Shown here piece by piece: positions 47,540 through 55,992 of a stretch of DNA of 64,000 bases. The notes under the pieces were generated by a model. The model saw only the letters and a list, made by a program, of their open reading frames with translations, was not told where the DNA came from and searched no databases. Every line of letters begins with the position of its first letter. The stretch's first letter is position 1. Source of the DNA: Gillisia sp. UBA3175 (lineage in GTDB: Bacteria > Bacteroidota > Bacteroidia > Flavobacteriales > Flavobacteriaceae). The DNA lies in assembly GCA_002364325.1 (NCBI GenBank), contig DEXV01000006.1, positions 114,780 to 178,779 on the forward strand, given 5' to 3'. Made by a program: the position numbers and the translations under genes.

Positions 47540-48233
47540 AACTTTTTGCGCTTACTTGCTCTACTTTAGAATCGTCTATGATAACCCCATCCTTAAGATT
47601 CACAATTCTTTTGGTCATTAAAGAAATATCATGCTCATGAGTTACAACCAAAATGGTTCTTCCCTCATCATTAATCCCTTGGATTAGTTCCATAACTTCA
47701 TAAGAAGTTTTGGTGTCTAAGGCTCCAGTAGGCTCATCTGCTAATAACACTTTTGGATTAGAAGCTAAGGCTCTAGCAATTGCAACACGTTGTTTCTGCC
47801 CCCCGGAAAGTTCGTTTGGTAAGTGCGTAGCCCAATTTGCCAGACCTACTTTTTCCAAATAGCTCATGGCGATGTCTACACGTTCTTTATGCTTTATTCC
47901 CTGATAATATAATGGCAGAGCCACATTATCTAAGGCGTTTTTATAATTGATAAGATTGAAGGATTGAAAAATGAACCCAAGAAATTTATTACGGTATTGG
48001 GCCGCTATCTTTTCATTTAAGTTTTTAATTGGAAGACCATCCAACGTATAGGTGCCAGAATCTGCTTCATCTAACATCCCTAATATATTCAGAAGTGTAG
48101 ATTTCCCAGAACCGGAAGAACCCATGATCGAAACCAACTCGCCTTCAGCAACACTAAAATTGATGCCTTTTAGCACATGAAGAGAATTACTCCCCATCTT
48201 ATACGATTTGTGTAAATCCTTGATTTCAATCAT
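47532..48233 (-). CDS. ABC exporter ATPase (MacB/LolD type)
   Basis: 233 residues: Walker A MGSSGSGKST (38-47), signature LSGGQKQRVAIARAL, Walker B VLLADEPTGALD and H-loop VVTHEHD. First gene of the exporter operon (ATPase, permease, permease, adaptor, TolC, adaptor). The upstream 125 nt hold no clean TAnnTTTG box but do contain a short inverted pair, so the promoter could be under special control. Confidence 0.95.
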   Translation of the reverse strand: MIEIKDLHKSYKMGSNSLHVLKGINFSVAEGELVSIMGSSGSGKSTLLNILGMLDEADSGTYTLDGLPIKNLNEKIAAQYRNKFLGFIFQSFNLINYKNALDNVALPLYYQGIKHKERVDIAMSYLEKVGLANWATHLPNELSGGQKQRVAIARALASNPKVLLADEPTGALDTKTSYEVMELIQGINDEGRTILVVTHEHDISLMTKRIVNLKDGVIIDDSKVEQVSAKSYV

Positions 48234-48358
48234 ATCTGTATCATTAGAAGCACATCATCAATATTCATTCAGAATACGACATGCATATTGATAAGACTAA
48301 AATAACTCCTGATTGTTACAGTCTATCTGGAATAGATCTGTTAATTTATAACTGAAAA

Positions 48359-48592
48359 CTAAGATTTTTCAGCTGTATCCTTATTTTTAAAGGATCTATA
48401 AATGAAGAATGCAATTCCGCCGATAAGCACATAAGGGAAGATCATTAAATAAACAATACCATCATTTATTCCTTGAGCAGTAGCCTCAGACCCTTCACTT
48501 TCTAATACTGCTCTACACATAGCACATTGTGCATCCGCCAAACTTGGTACAAGCATTAAAAAAAATACCGCTAAGATCAGTTTTAATTTCAT
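48359..48592 (-). CDS. Small CxxC membrane protein of the cox cluster
   Basis: 77 residues: signal peptide or N-terminal helix (about 1-21, ending SLADA), then QCAMCRAVLESE with the CxxC pair at residues 23 and 26, one further helix (about 45-65) and a Lys-rich tail. Topology places the CxxC outside the inner membrane, near the oxidase. Last gene of the SCO unit, 48 nt after DUF420. Possible metal or redox helper for oxidase assembly; the function is not established. Confidence 0.8.
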   Translation of the reverse strand: MKLKLILAVFFLMLVPSLADAQCAMCRAVLESEGSEATAQGINDGIVYLMIFPYVLIGGIAFFIYRSFKNKDTAEKS

Positions 48593-48640
48593 CTCTATTT
48601 AATTATTCAATTTTGTCAACCCGTATAAAATTACTTAATT

Positions 48641-49174
48641 TTAATAATAAGGCCACATAAAAACATACACTAAAACACCTGTAATTGAAATATAAAGCCA
48701 AATCGGGAAGGTCCAACGAGCAATTTTTGCATGCTTTTTATATTGCCCGCTCAACCCACGATACATAGTGAAAAGCACTAATGGGATTATAATTGCAGAT
48801 AACACGATATGTGTAATAAGGATGAAAAAGTAAATATATCTTAATACCCCCTCCCCGCCGTAAGCCACTGGAGCATTGCTTATTTTGGAAATAACATAAC
48901 TTACTAAAAATACACATGAAAGTAAGAAGGCCAAGATCATTGTGTTTCTATGCCATTTATAGGCTTTAACCGACATGAAAAAATAGCCAATAGTAAGGAG
49001 AATAGCAGTGCTTCCATTAAGAAGCGCATGAAAAAATGGTAATGTCCCAGAGTCTGTATTAAATAGATTAAATCTTACAGGCATGTACATTAATATTACA
49101 ACTACAATTGGAACAATAATAGAAAGAGCAATAATTACAGGAATTGCGATCTTATCTGCATATACTTTCTCCAT
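48641..49174 (-). CDS. DUF420 membrane protein
   Basis: 177 residues with five predicted helices. The family (DUF420, CtaM-like in Firmicutes) is linked to the assembly of caa3/aa3 oxidases. Conserved His residues lie in the helices (LPFFHALLNGSTA, ITHIVLSAIIIPL). It is 2 nt after the SCO gene. Confidence 0.88.
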   Translation of the reverse strand: MEKVYADKIAIPVIIALSIIVPIVVVILMYMPVRFNLFNTDSGTLPFFHALLNGSTAILLTIGYFFMSVKAYKWHRNTMILAFLLSCVFLVSYVISKISNAPVAYGGEGVLRYIYFFILITHIVLSAIIIPLVLFTMYRGLSGQYKKHAKIARWTFPIWLYISITGVLVYVFMWPYY

Positions 49175-49176
49175 AT

Positions 49177-49902
49177 TTATAATAATTTTTTAATGTCTTC
49201 TATCAAATTATCGATCTGTGGCTCTTCTTCTCCATTTACAACAGAACTTCCTCTTTCTATAGAACCCTTATAATAGATTATGGGATTTCCAAAGTTATCT
49301 GCTCTGGAACGAATATAACCTTCTTTATCTACCAATGCGAACATTCCTGAATGCGCGAAACCTCCAGGAACACTTTCATCTGTATTTGCAAAAATCCCAA
49401 AACCCTGATTTGCTAAGGCATAAATCTTCTGTTTATCGCCAGTTAGAAAATTCCAGTTTGGATTATCTATTTCATAATTACTAGCATATTCTTTTAAAAC
49501 TTCCGAAGTATCATGGGTTGGATCTATGGAAATAGAAACAATCCCAAAATCTGAATTACTTCCAAGTTCCTTTTCTACCTCCATTAAATTCTTATTCATA
49601 ATAGGGCAAATAGATGGACAGGTTGTAAAGAAGAACTCTACTATATATACTTTACCTAAATAATCTTTGTTTGATATAGAATCACCATTCTGATTCACAA
49701 AGTTAAAATCGGGAACTTTTTTATTTTTACCGTATAATTCTATATACATTAGATCATCGGTTCGTTTAAAATTGTTCACAACATTCAATCTGTCATTCTT
49801 TACAACTTCCCCTTTAGAAATTCTATCTACTATCTTTGGTATAAATATGATCCCAAAAACAAGAATGATCAAGGAGATCCCAATATAAGATTTGTTTTTC
49901 AT
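49177..49902 (-). CDS. SCO1/SenC family copper chaperone
   Basis: 241 residues: N-terminal anchor (about 5-22), then a thioredoxin fold with the copper-binding CxxxC (Cys95, Cys99 in TTCPSICPIM) and the distal His184 (GGFAHSGMF). Delivers copper or electrons to the CuA site of cytochrome oxidase. It begins 4 nt after the cysteine-free paralogue. Confidence 0.96.
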   Translation of the reverse strand: MKNKSYIGISLIILVFGIIFIPKIVDRISKGEVVKNDRLNVVNNFKRTDDLMYIELYGKNKKVPDFNFVNQNGDSISNKDYLGKVYIVEFFFTTCPSICPIMNKNLMEVEKELGSNSDFGIVSISIDPTHDTSEVLKEYASNYEIDNPNWNFLTGDKQKIYALANQGFGIFANTDESVPGGFAHSGMFALVDKEGYIRSRADNFGNPIIYYKGSIERGSSVVNGEEEPQIDNLIEDIKKLL

Positions 49903-49906
49903 GATC

Positions 49907-50545
49907 TTAATCTATTGTTGCTTTGTACTTTTTTAATGCTAATCTATATTCTGCCAAGATCACTTTAATATCGTCATTCATTTTGTTCCCTAACTCCGAT
50001 ACCGATCTTGAATCGTACCCATATAATTCACCTTCATCGGAATCATCTCTCCCTCTTAAATTAGAATCTTTATCTATGATAAATACATAAGGTGTTTGAA
50101 GATTTTCATCTAGCTCTAAGTTAGTATCGAAACTTTTAAAAACATCTCTAATCTCTGAAGGTTCACCGTATACAAAACTCCAATAATTAGAGTTTGTTAT
50201 GTTATTGAATTCTTCTACAAACAGATCTGCTTGTTTTTTCGCGCTTTTTGGTAGGATAATGATAAATTGAAAATCTTTGAACCCATAGAACTTCTCCAAA
50301 ATCTTTTTATCTAGATTAAAGGTGTTTCCTTTTAAAGCATCAAGATCATTACCAAAGAAAGCAACAATACTTATTTTATTATGGAAACTAACAATGCTAT
50401 CTCTATTGTTATCCAGGTTATTTATATCTTTTACCTGCTCGGTTAGCACCGGAAGCTTAGCAAAATGATTAACTCCGGAAGAAAAGAATAAATATGCTAC
50501 AATGGGCAAAATAAAAAGAACGCCTAATACTAAAAATTTTTTCAT
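49907..50545 (-). CDS. SCO-like protein without cysteines
   Basis: 212 residues with an N-terminal anchor (about 4-22) and a thioredoxin-like fold that lines up with the adjacent SCO protein: ISIVAFFGNDLDAL with VYIVEFFFTTCPSI, NSNYWSFVYGEPSEI with NPNWNFLTGDKQKI, and TPYVFIIDKDSNLRGRDD with SGMFALVDKEGYIRSRAD. It has no cysteine at all, so both copper ligands (Cys95 and Cys99 equivalents, near Leu68 and Lys72) and the distal His are lost. It cannot bind copper as SCO does; a structural or regulatory partner is more likely. Automatic tools would call it hypothetical. Confidence 0.8.
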   Translation of the reverse strand: MKKFLVLGVLFILPIVAYLFFSSGVNHFAKLPVLTEQVKDINNLDNNRDSIVSFHNKISIVAFFGNDLDALKGNTFNLDKKILEKFYGFKDFQFIIILPKSAKKQADLFVEEFNNITNSNYWSFVYGEPSEIRDVFKSFDTNLELDENLQTPYVFIIDKDSNLRGRDDSDEGELYGYDSRSVSELGNKMNDDIKVILAEYRLALKKYKATID

Positions 50546-50567
50546 AATGCCGTGTTGTTACGGGTTA

Positions 50568-50575
50568 CAAAAATA
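50568..50575 (-). promoter_or_regulatory. -7 box of the SCO unit
   Basis: TATTTTTG on the minus strand, 22 nt upstream of the cysteine-free SCO-like gene and directly after the coxIV terminator. No -33 TTTG is visible within the hairpin. Confidence 0.4.
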
Positions 50576-50603
50576 AAAAGACGGTTTTAAATAACCGTCT
50601 TTT
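50575..50603 (-). terminator. Terminator after coxIV gene
   Basis: AAAAGACGGTT / AACCGTCTTTT stem with loop TTAAAT and Ts on the minus strand; divides the cluster into two transcripts. Confidence 0.85.
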
Positions 50604-50631
50604 CCTATGCTTTTAATTTTATATAATGGAA

Positions 50632-50994
50632 TTAAAAATCCCAAGCCACATGATTAGCCTTGTAAACATCGAAGATGTAATCTCCTTCTGTTAAAAGAAT
50701 AAACATAAGGTAACTAATAAGGAAGATCGCTGTCCAAACCACTGCTCTACGTAGGCCTTTACTTTCCCCTTCAAGGTGCATGAACGCCCAAGCAATGTAA
50801 TAGGCTTTATATAAAGTTAGAATAATGAAGATCCAGTTAAGCAACTTCATTGCTAAAAAGTTGGTATCTACAAGGAAATCTGGTCTAATAATTCCTAATA
50901 TTACCTCTACTATTGTTACTACAGAAAGTAGGGCAAAAACAAACCAAATTCTTTTATTGTTAGACTCGTGTGTATGTGTAGTACTATGTGCCAT
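50632..50994 (-). CDS. Cytochrome c oxidase subunit IV-type protein
   Basis: 120 residues with three helices and an N-terminal His-rich stretch (MAHSTTHTHESNNK). The pattern (LLSVVTIVEVILGII, WAFMHLEGE) matches the small CyoD/CtaF-like subunit IV. It lies 17 nt after a subunit III gene and ends before a terminator. Confidence 0.9.
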   Translation of the reverse strand: MAHSTTHTHESNNKRIWFVFALLSVVTIVEVILGIIRPDFLVDTNFLAMKLLNWIFIILTLYKAYYIAWAFMHLEGESKGLRRAVVWTAIFLISYLMFILLTEGDYIFDVYKANHVAWDF

Positions 50995-51011
50995 TTTTAT
51001 TTATTTCAGAA

Positions 51012-51992
51012 TTAAACCAGGTAAAAGAATGTGAATACAAATACCCAAACTAAATCTACAAAGTGCCAGTATAAACCAACCTTTTCCACCATTTCATAAC
51101 TTCCTCTACGCTCGTAGGTACCTAAGATAACATTAAAGAAGATAATAATGTTGATAATTACTCCAGATAATACGTGGAAACCGTGGAAACCTGTAATAAA
51201 GAAGAAAAAATCTGCGAATAACGGCGGGCCGTATTCATTCTCCACTAGATTGGCTCCTTGAACTACTCCAACTGCTTCTGCATTCAATTTCTTAAGAGAT
51301 TCTTCTCTGGAAAGAATTGTTTTATCACCCTCTTCATTAAACATTTTTGTACGAACAAATACATCTTTATTTGCTTCAAAACCAGCTTTTACCTCCTCAA
51401 TAGAATATTCTGGAAGGCTTTCGTTTTCAGCAAACCATAGTGCACCGTTACGCTTATTTGAAAGTCTGGTTTCAGGTAAGTCTATTATAAAATCTTCTAA
51501 TGCTACACGCTCACCTTCGGCATTAACAAATTGAAGAATATTACCTCCATTGGTAGTAACTGCACCATATTCACCTTGAATAAAATTCTTCCATTCCCAA
51601 GCTTGAGAACCAACGAAGATTGCCCCACCAATAATGGTAAGAAACATATACAAAGTAACTTTCCCTTTCTTCATGTGGTGACCAGCATCTACTGCTAATA
51701 CCATAGTTACAGAAGAGAAAATAAGGATAAAGGTCATCAATGCCACATAGTACATTGGAGCATCTACTCCATGTAAAAACGGGAAGTGATTAAAAACCTC
51801 ATCTGCGATAGGCCAAGAATCGATAAATTTAAACCTTGAAAAACCGTAAGCCGCCAAGAATCCTGAAAATGTAAGTGCATCGGATACGATGAAGAACCAC
51901 ATCATCATTTTACCGTAACTAGCCTTTAATGGCTCATTTCCACCGCCCCAGGTTTTACCTTCGGTGCCTGTTCTAATAACAGTAGCTTCCAT
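51012..51992 (-). CDS. Cytochrome c oxidase subunit III with long loop insert
   Basis: 326 residues from the ATG at 51992 (the frame opens ten codons earlier). Three helices, then an insert of about 100 polar residues (about 140-245), then two helices with GFHGFHVLSGV and WHFVDLVWVFVFTFFYLV, the subunit III core. By the usual topology the insert lies between helices 3 and 4. A normal-size second subunit III gene lies just upstream. Confidence 0.92.
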   Translation of the reverse strand: MEATVIRTGTEGKTWGGGNEPLKASYGKMMMWFFIVSDALTFSGFLAAYGFSRFKFIDSWPIADEVFNHFPFLHGVDAPMYYVALMTFILIFSSVTMVLAVDAGHHMKKGKVTLYMFLTIIGGAIFVGSQAWEWKNFIQGEYGAVTTNGGNILQFVNAEGERVALEDFIIDLPETRLSNKRNGALWFAENESLPEYSIEEVKAGFEANKDVFVRTKMFNEEGDKTILSREESLKKLNAEAVGVVQGANLVENEYGPPLFADFFFFITGFHGFHVLSGVIINIIIFFNVILGTYERRGSYEMVEKVGLYWHFVDLVWVFVFTFFYLV

Positions 51993-52037
51993 ATGAAGAA
52001 TTTGATTTTGTATGATGGGCAAAAATACGCAAATTTA

Positions 52038-52619
52038 TTATCTAAAGAAATATAAAAACACAAACAGGTAAACCCAAAGAATATCCAGGAAATGCCAGAA
52101 CGTGGCACCTAGCTCAATTCCAAGCATTTGCCCCTTTTGGTAACGTTGTTTAAAATGGTTATAAATTACCACTAAAAGCACTATTAAGCCTGCCGTTAGG
52201 TGGGCAAGATGCAATAAAACCACTACGTATATAAAAGATGTAGTAATTGTACTTTCACTTCCTGTAAAATAATATCCAGCATTTATAATAGCCGAAAAAC
52301 TTTCGAACTGCAAAGCCACAAAAGTAATTCCTAATCCTAAGGTTGCTAATAATAATAAGGTTCCAGCAGATCTATTACCATTATAAATACTCCTTTTTGC
52401 AAGAATAAAAGTAATACTGCTTACTACTATTACTAAGGTACTCCAATATAAGGTTGGAGGTAATTGAAAATCTGAAATCCAATCTGGCCTATTCTTACTA
52501 ACCACATAAGCGCTGGTGATTCCCGCAAACATCATTACCATACTTGCAATACCAAACCATAACATCATTTTTTTTGCACGGCCAATTTTATGATCCATGC
52601 TTCTTTCTGTTATATCCAT
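52038..52619 (-). CDS. Heme-copper oxidase subunit III (short form)
   Basis: 193 residues, five helices, no insert (core motifs LHLAHLTAGLIVLLV, FWHFLDILWVYLFVFLYF). Paralogue of the next gene. Its start overlaps the ctaB stop by 10 bases. Confidence 0.93.
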   Translation of the reverse strand: MDITERSMDHKIGRAKKMMLWFGIASMVMMFAGITSAYVVSKNRPDWISDFQLPPTLYWSTLVIVVSSITFILAKRSIYNGNRSAGTLLLLATLGLGITFVALQFESFSAIINAGYYFTGSESTITTSFIYVVVLLHLAHLTAGLIVLLVVIYNHFKQRYQKGQMLGIELGATFWHFLDILWVYLFVFLYFFR

Positions 52620-53512
52620 TGTCTTAAAAATTTATCCAATACATACACTATTTGTAAAAGTGTTATATAAGAAACACTCGCAAACATTAATTTCTTGGCG
52701 GAAATAGCATCCCGATTCTTGTATAATTTGAAGGCGTAATACAACATCCCTAATCCCAATGCAAAGATAATCACACCAGCATAGGGAGTTAAAAATAATT
52801 TTCCAGTAACCCCGAAAACAGGAATTATAGAGACCATTATAGTCCAAATTGTATATAATATTACTTGTATAGCAGTTCCTTTATCACGCTTCCCTGTAGG
52901 TAACATGAAAAAACCGCCCTTTTTATAATCATCGAACAACCACCAACCTATAGCCCAAAAATGGGGAAATTGCCAAAAGAACTGGATCATAAATAAGGTG
53001 CCAGGTTCTATACTAAATTCGTTGGTTGCGGCAACCCATCCTAACATAAATGGTATTGCTCCAGGAAAAGCTCCAACAAATACTGCTAAAGGTGTTTTCG
53101 TTTTTAAAGGTGTGTAAACGCTTACATATAAAAAGATACTAATCGCCCCAAACATTGCTGTTTTAGGGTTTATGAAGTAAAGCACCACTAAACCTAGAAT
53201 GGTTAAAGTGCTTGCTATGATGAAAGCTGTGTTCACAGACATTCTTCCCGCAGGAATAGGTCTATCCTTAGTGCGATCCATCAAGGCGTCCAGATCTCGT
53301 TCTATTATCTGATTGTAGGCATTAGAAGCCCCAACCATACAATAACCACCAATTGCAAGTAATAGTACCGTAACAAAATCAACTATTTCTGCACCTAGAA
53401 AATATCCAGCAACAGAAGAAAAGACCACACTTATGGCCAATCGCATTTTAGTGATCTCCTTAAAATCTGAAAGTACTGATATAGAAGGGGTATGTACGCT
53501 TGTATTACTCAA
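52610..53512 (-). CDS. ctaB: Protoheme IX farnesyltransferase (heme O synthase)
   Basis: 300 residues, multiple helices. Conserved Asp-rich NAYNQIIERDLDALMDRTKDRPIPAG binds farnesyl diphosphate; FKEITKMRLAISVV is the usual N-terminal helix. The frame starts with TTG at 53512 (MSNTSVHTPS): no ATG before Met22, which would delete the start of helix 1, and a consensus promoter lies just upstream, so TTG is likely. Makes heme O for the oxidase. Confidence 0.95.
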   Translation of the reverse strand: MSNTSVHTPSISVLSDFKEITKMRLAISVVFSSVAGYFLGAEIVDFVTVLLLAIGGYCMVGASNAYNQIIERDLDALMDRTKDRPIPAGRMSVNTAFIIASTLTILGLVVLYFINPKTAMFGAISIFLYVSVYTPLKTKTPLAVFVGAFPGAIPFMLGWVAATNEFSIEPGTLFMIQFFWQFPHFWAIGWWLFDDYKKGGFFMLPTGKRDKGTAIQVILYTIWTIMVSIIPVFGVTGKLFLTPYAGVIIFALGLGMLYYAFKLYKNRDAISAKKLMFASVSYITLLQIVYVLDKFLRQWI

Positions 53513-53534
53513 AAAAGCAATTTTATATTTGGCG

Positions 53535-53565
53535 CAAAGATACTTCTTAATTGCGTTTTAACAAG
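53535..53565 (-). promoter_or_regulatory. ctaB-cox promoter
   Basis: CTTG (plus-strand 53562-53565), 19 nt, TATCTTTG (53535-53542). It sits about 20 nt upstream of the TTG start and supports that start. Confidence 0.8.
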
Positions 53566-53740
53566 AATGTAAAAAAGTTAATTTTCAAGAATTGAAAGCA
53601 ATTTAGCTATTAATAAATAAACTGAAAATCAATTAAATAACAAACGGACTTTTGCTCCAATTAAAAATTAATAGAAACCAGATAAGAAATACACTTCTAT
53701 AACATAAATAGCCCGATTACCGCAACTCAAATGTTTTTTT

Positions 53741-55855
53741 TTAATATTCGTAATACCAGTTAAAAATATCGGTTCGCAATCCCACATTTAACCAAACAGT
53801 GTTTTCTTTAAAGATAAGATCTGTATTAATCTGAGGATTAAAATTTCTATAGATAAGACTAGCAAAAACCTTTAGATTGGTTGCAGGATTCAAAATATAT
53901 CCAGCTTCAACTTCAGTAAAAAAAGTAGTAGTGGTATTTCCCTGCCCTATTTTTACTCCATCTTCAAAAGCACGATCCCGTTCGCTTCTATATATAGTTC
54001 CACCATAATATTTATCATCTACTGCATCGTTAAAATCAAATCCGCGTTTACCATAGATCACTTTAGCGTTTCCGTATAACCTGTCTTTTCTATATCGCGC
54101 AATCCCGATGATCTCTCTAAAATTAGCACCCCATAAATGTGCTAAAGATTGGTTATTATGTCCGTAATTCAAGACTATGGAATTATGAGAATAGGTGTAT
54201 GGCCTTACTTGATTATATTCAGCTTGCAAATAAAGATCAGGAACATTAAAGGCATCGAAATATTTGACACCTAGCTGATAACCCAATTTATTTTTCCAAC
54301 TCTGATTTCCACCAAAGATCTTTTCCGTGGAAAATTCGTCTATGATCCACTGCCCATATAAATTGATCTGATCACTCCATTTATATTTCCCGGTTATTCC
54401 AATAATGGCATTTCCCCCACGAGCACCGGTAGAAAATTCTATAGATCTATAAAAAATAACAGGATTCAAATAATTTACGTCAAATCCACGGCCATTATCA
54501 TTTTGCCAGATCACAGATTCAAAAAGCCCTAAATTAAAGCGTTTAGTAAGATTCAAGCTTAAGTAGTGATTGGCCATAAACTTGGTTCTATAAGAGCCTT
54601 CTTCCACAACCTCTCCTCTTACATCGCGCAGTGACATAAACGTGTTGGTGTACTTAAGTTTCCAGAAGCTCGTATTGAACTTTAAGTATGGATAAGGACT
54701 TGCAATATCACTCATCAATAACGATCGATATCCATCCCCTATAAAATTCTTACCATGACCAAATTGTACATTGAAGAAATCTGAAAATTTATAAGACACA
54801 TAACCTTCAGCCACTGGAAAATCGTAACCATCCTCCAAAAATTCCTTAGCAATTCCTCTCCCAGGAATTATCGCTGGATTTCCACCAAATGGACCAATGC
54901 TCTCTGCGTATCGGTTAAAATAATCTGCAAATCGGCCTTGACTTTCAAAAACTACGGTGTAAAAATTAAAGTTCTCACCTAAGCCTCCTTGAAATATGGC
55001 ACCTCGAGTATTATTATAGGTAAATGCTACATCACTCTGTAGATCCTTTCCTGCCTGAAGATCTAAAACCACATCACCAGTAAACCAATAATTATCGCCT
55101 TGAAAAGTTACCAGATGCTCATTCCATATCTTTCTACCAACCCAAGTGTTTCTTGTTTTACCAGTTTCAAATTCTGAATCGAAATCATAATATTTAGATA
55201 CCTCACTAAAAAGATATGGCTTTGTACTCGTATGAGTATTGTTACCAATCCTGTTCATAGCTGCATCAAACCTAGAATATCGCTCATGAGAAAGTGGAAT
55301 GAGTATATTACTTTGTGACAATTTACTTACAAAAGGCTTAGATTTTATACTGTCATATTCAGATAAATCATTTTTTTGAGTAACTGAACTTTGACTTCTA
55401 ACTTCCGATATTGAAGGAGCAGAAACCGAAGTCGGTTGTACCATTTCACGATAATTCAACGGGATCTTTAAGGGCATTCTAAACTGAGCATAGGTAGGAT
55501 TCCCATTATAGGTGGCAGGTGATATAGCCGGAAGCTCATCAAAAACACGAGTTATCTCCGCTTTTAATTCAGAATAAATAGCATCTACATATATAACTTT
55601 AAATTTTCCTTCTGAAGTAACTTCAAAAAGCACAATAACTTCCCCCGTATAATTTTCTTCTGAAACTATTACTGGAACCTTAAAATTGTTCACCACTAAT
55701 TGCATCAAAGTGTTTTTAAAACACACTTCTTGAGCGGCATAATCTGATGCAGTACATTCAGCAAAAACAGGATAAGTTTCAAATTCATATAGACCGTCTT
55801 GAGAGAAGGTGTTAATTGAAATTAAATAAAACAGCAGGAATCCAAAATACTTCAT
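53741..55855 (-). CDS. RemB-like gliding protein: TonB-C-type domain plus OM barrel
   Basis: 704 residues with a signal peptide (about 1-18). Residues about 28-133 look like a TonB C-terminal-type domain (PVFAEC34 ... C45, then VIVLFEVTSEGKFKVIYVDA), alignable with the neighbouring TonB. A Ser-rich linker (about 135-180) is followed by a long beta-barrel with aromatic strands, including FGHGKNFIGDGYRSLLMSD, which resembles Wzi-type capsule assembly barrels. Gene order (sprA, gcvH, vanZ, tonB, this gene) matches the Flavobacterium locus with remB, a gliding gene, so RemB is the best name. Function is inferred from synteny, not from motifs. Confidence 0.75.
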   Translation of the reverse strand: MKYFGFLLFYLISINTFSQDGLYEFETYPVFAECTASDYAAQEVCFKNTLMQLVVNNFKVPVIVSEENYTGEVIVLFEVTSEGKFKVIYVDAIYSELKAEITRVFDELPAISPATYNGNPTYAQFRMPLKIPLNYREMVQPTSVSAPSISEVRSQSSVTQKNDLSEYDSIKSKPFVSKLSQSNILIPLSHERYSRFDAAMNRIGNNTHTSTKPYLFSEVSKYYDFDSEFETGKTRNTWVGRKIWNEHLVTFQGDNYWFTGDVVLDLQAGKDLQSDVAFTYNNTRGAIFQGGLGENFNFYTVVFESQGRFADYFNRYAESIGPFGGNPAIIPGRGIAKEFLEDGYDFPVAEGYVSYKFSDFFNVQFGHGKNFIGDGYRSLLMSDIASPYPYLKFNTSFWKLKYTNTFMSLRDVRGEVVEEGSYRTKFMANHYLSLNLTKRFNLGLFESVIWQNDNGRGFDVNYLNPVIFYRSIEFSTGARGGNAIIGITGKYKWSDQINLYGQWIIDEFSTEKIFGGNQSWKNKLGYQLGVKYFDAFNVPDLYLQAEYNQVRPYTYSHNSIVLNYGHNNQSLAHLWGANFREIIGIARYRKDRLYGNAKVIYGKRGFDFNDAVDDKYYGGTIYRSERDRAFEDGVKIGQGNTTTTFFTEVEAGYILNPATNLKVFASLIYRNFNPQINTDLIFKENTVWLNVGLRTDIFNWYYEY

Positions 55856-55936
55856 AGAGGGAATACGAATATTATAGGTTGAAACAGTCGAAAGATACCA
55901 AAATTTTTATTCTTGAGACAGCGACATTTATAAACT

Positions 55937-55971
55937 AAAAAATTCCCAAACTGCAATGCAGAATGGGAATT
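55937..55971 (-). terminator. tonB terminator
   Basis: AATTCCCA / TGGGAATT outer stem and CTGCA / TGCAG inner stem, with Ts on the minus strand, 22 nt after the tonB stop. Confidence 0.85.
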
Positions 55972-55992
55972 CTAAATGTTTCTTTAAGTGTT

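Noticed and set aside
53513..53740. A hidden RNA gene or CRISPR array in the largest gap
   Set aside because: The stretch is AT-rich with the ctaB promoter at one end; no repeats, tRNA-like folds or strong hairpins were seen.
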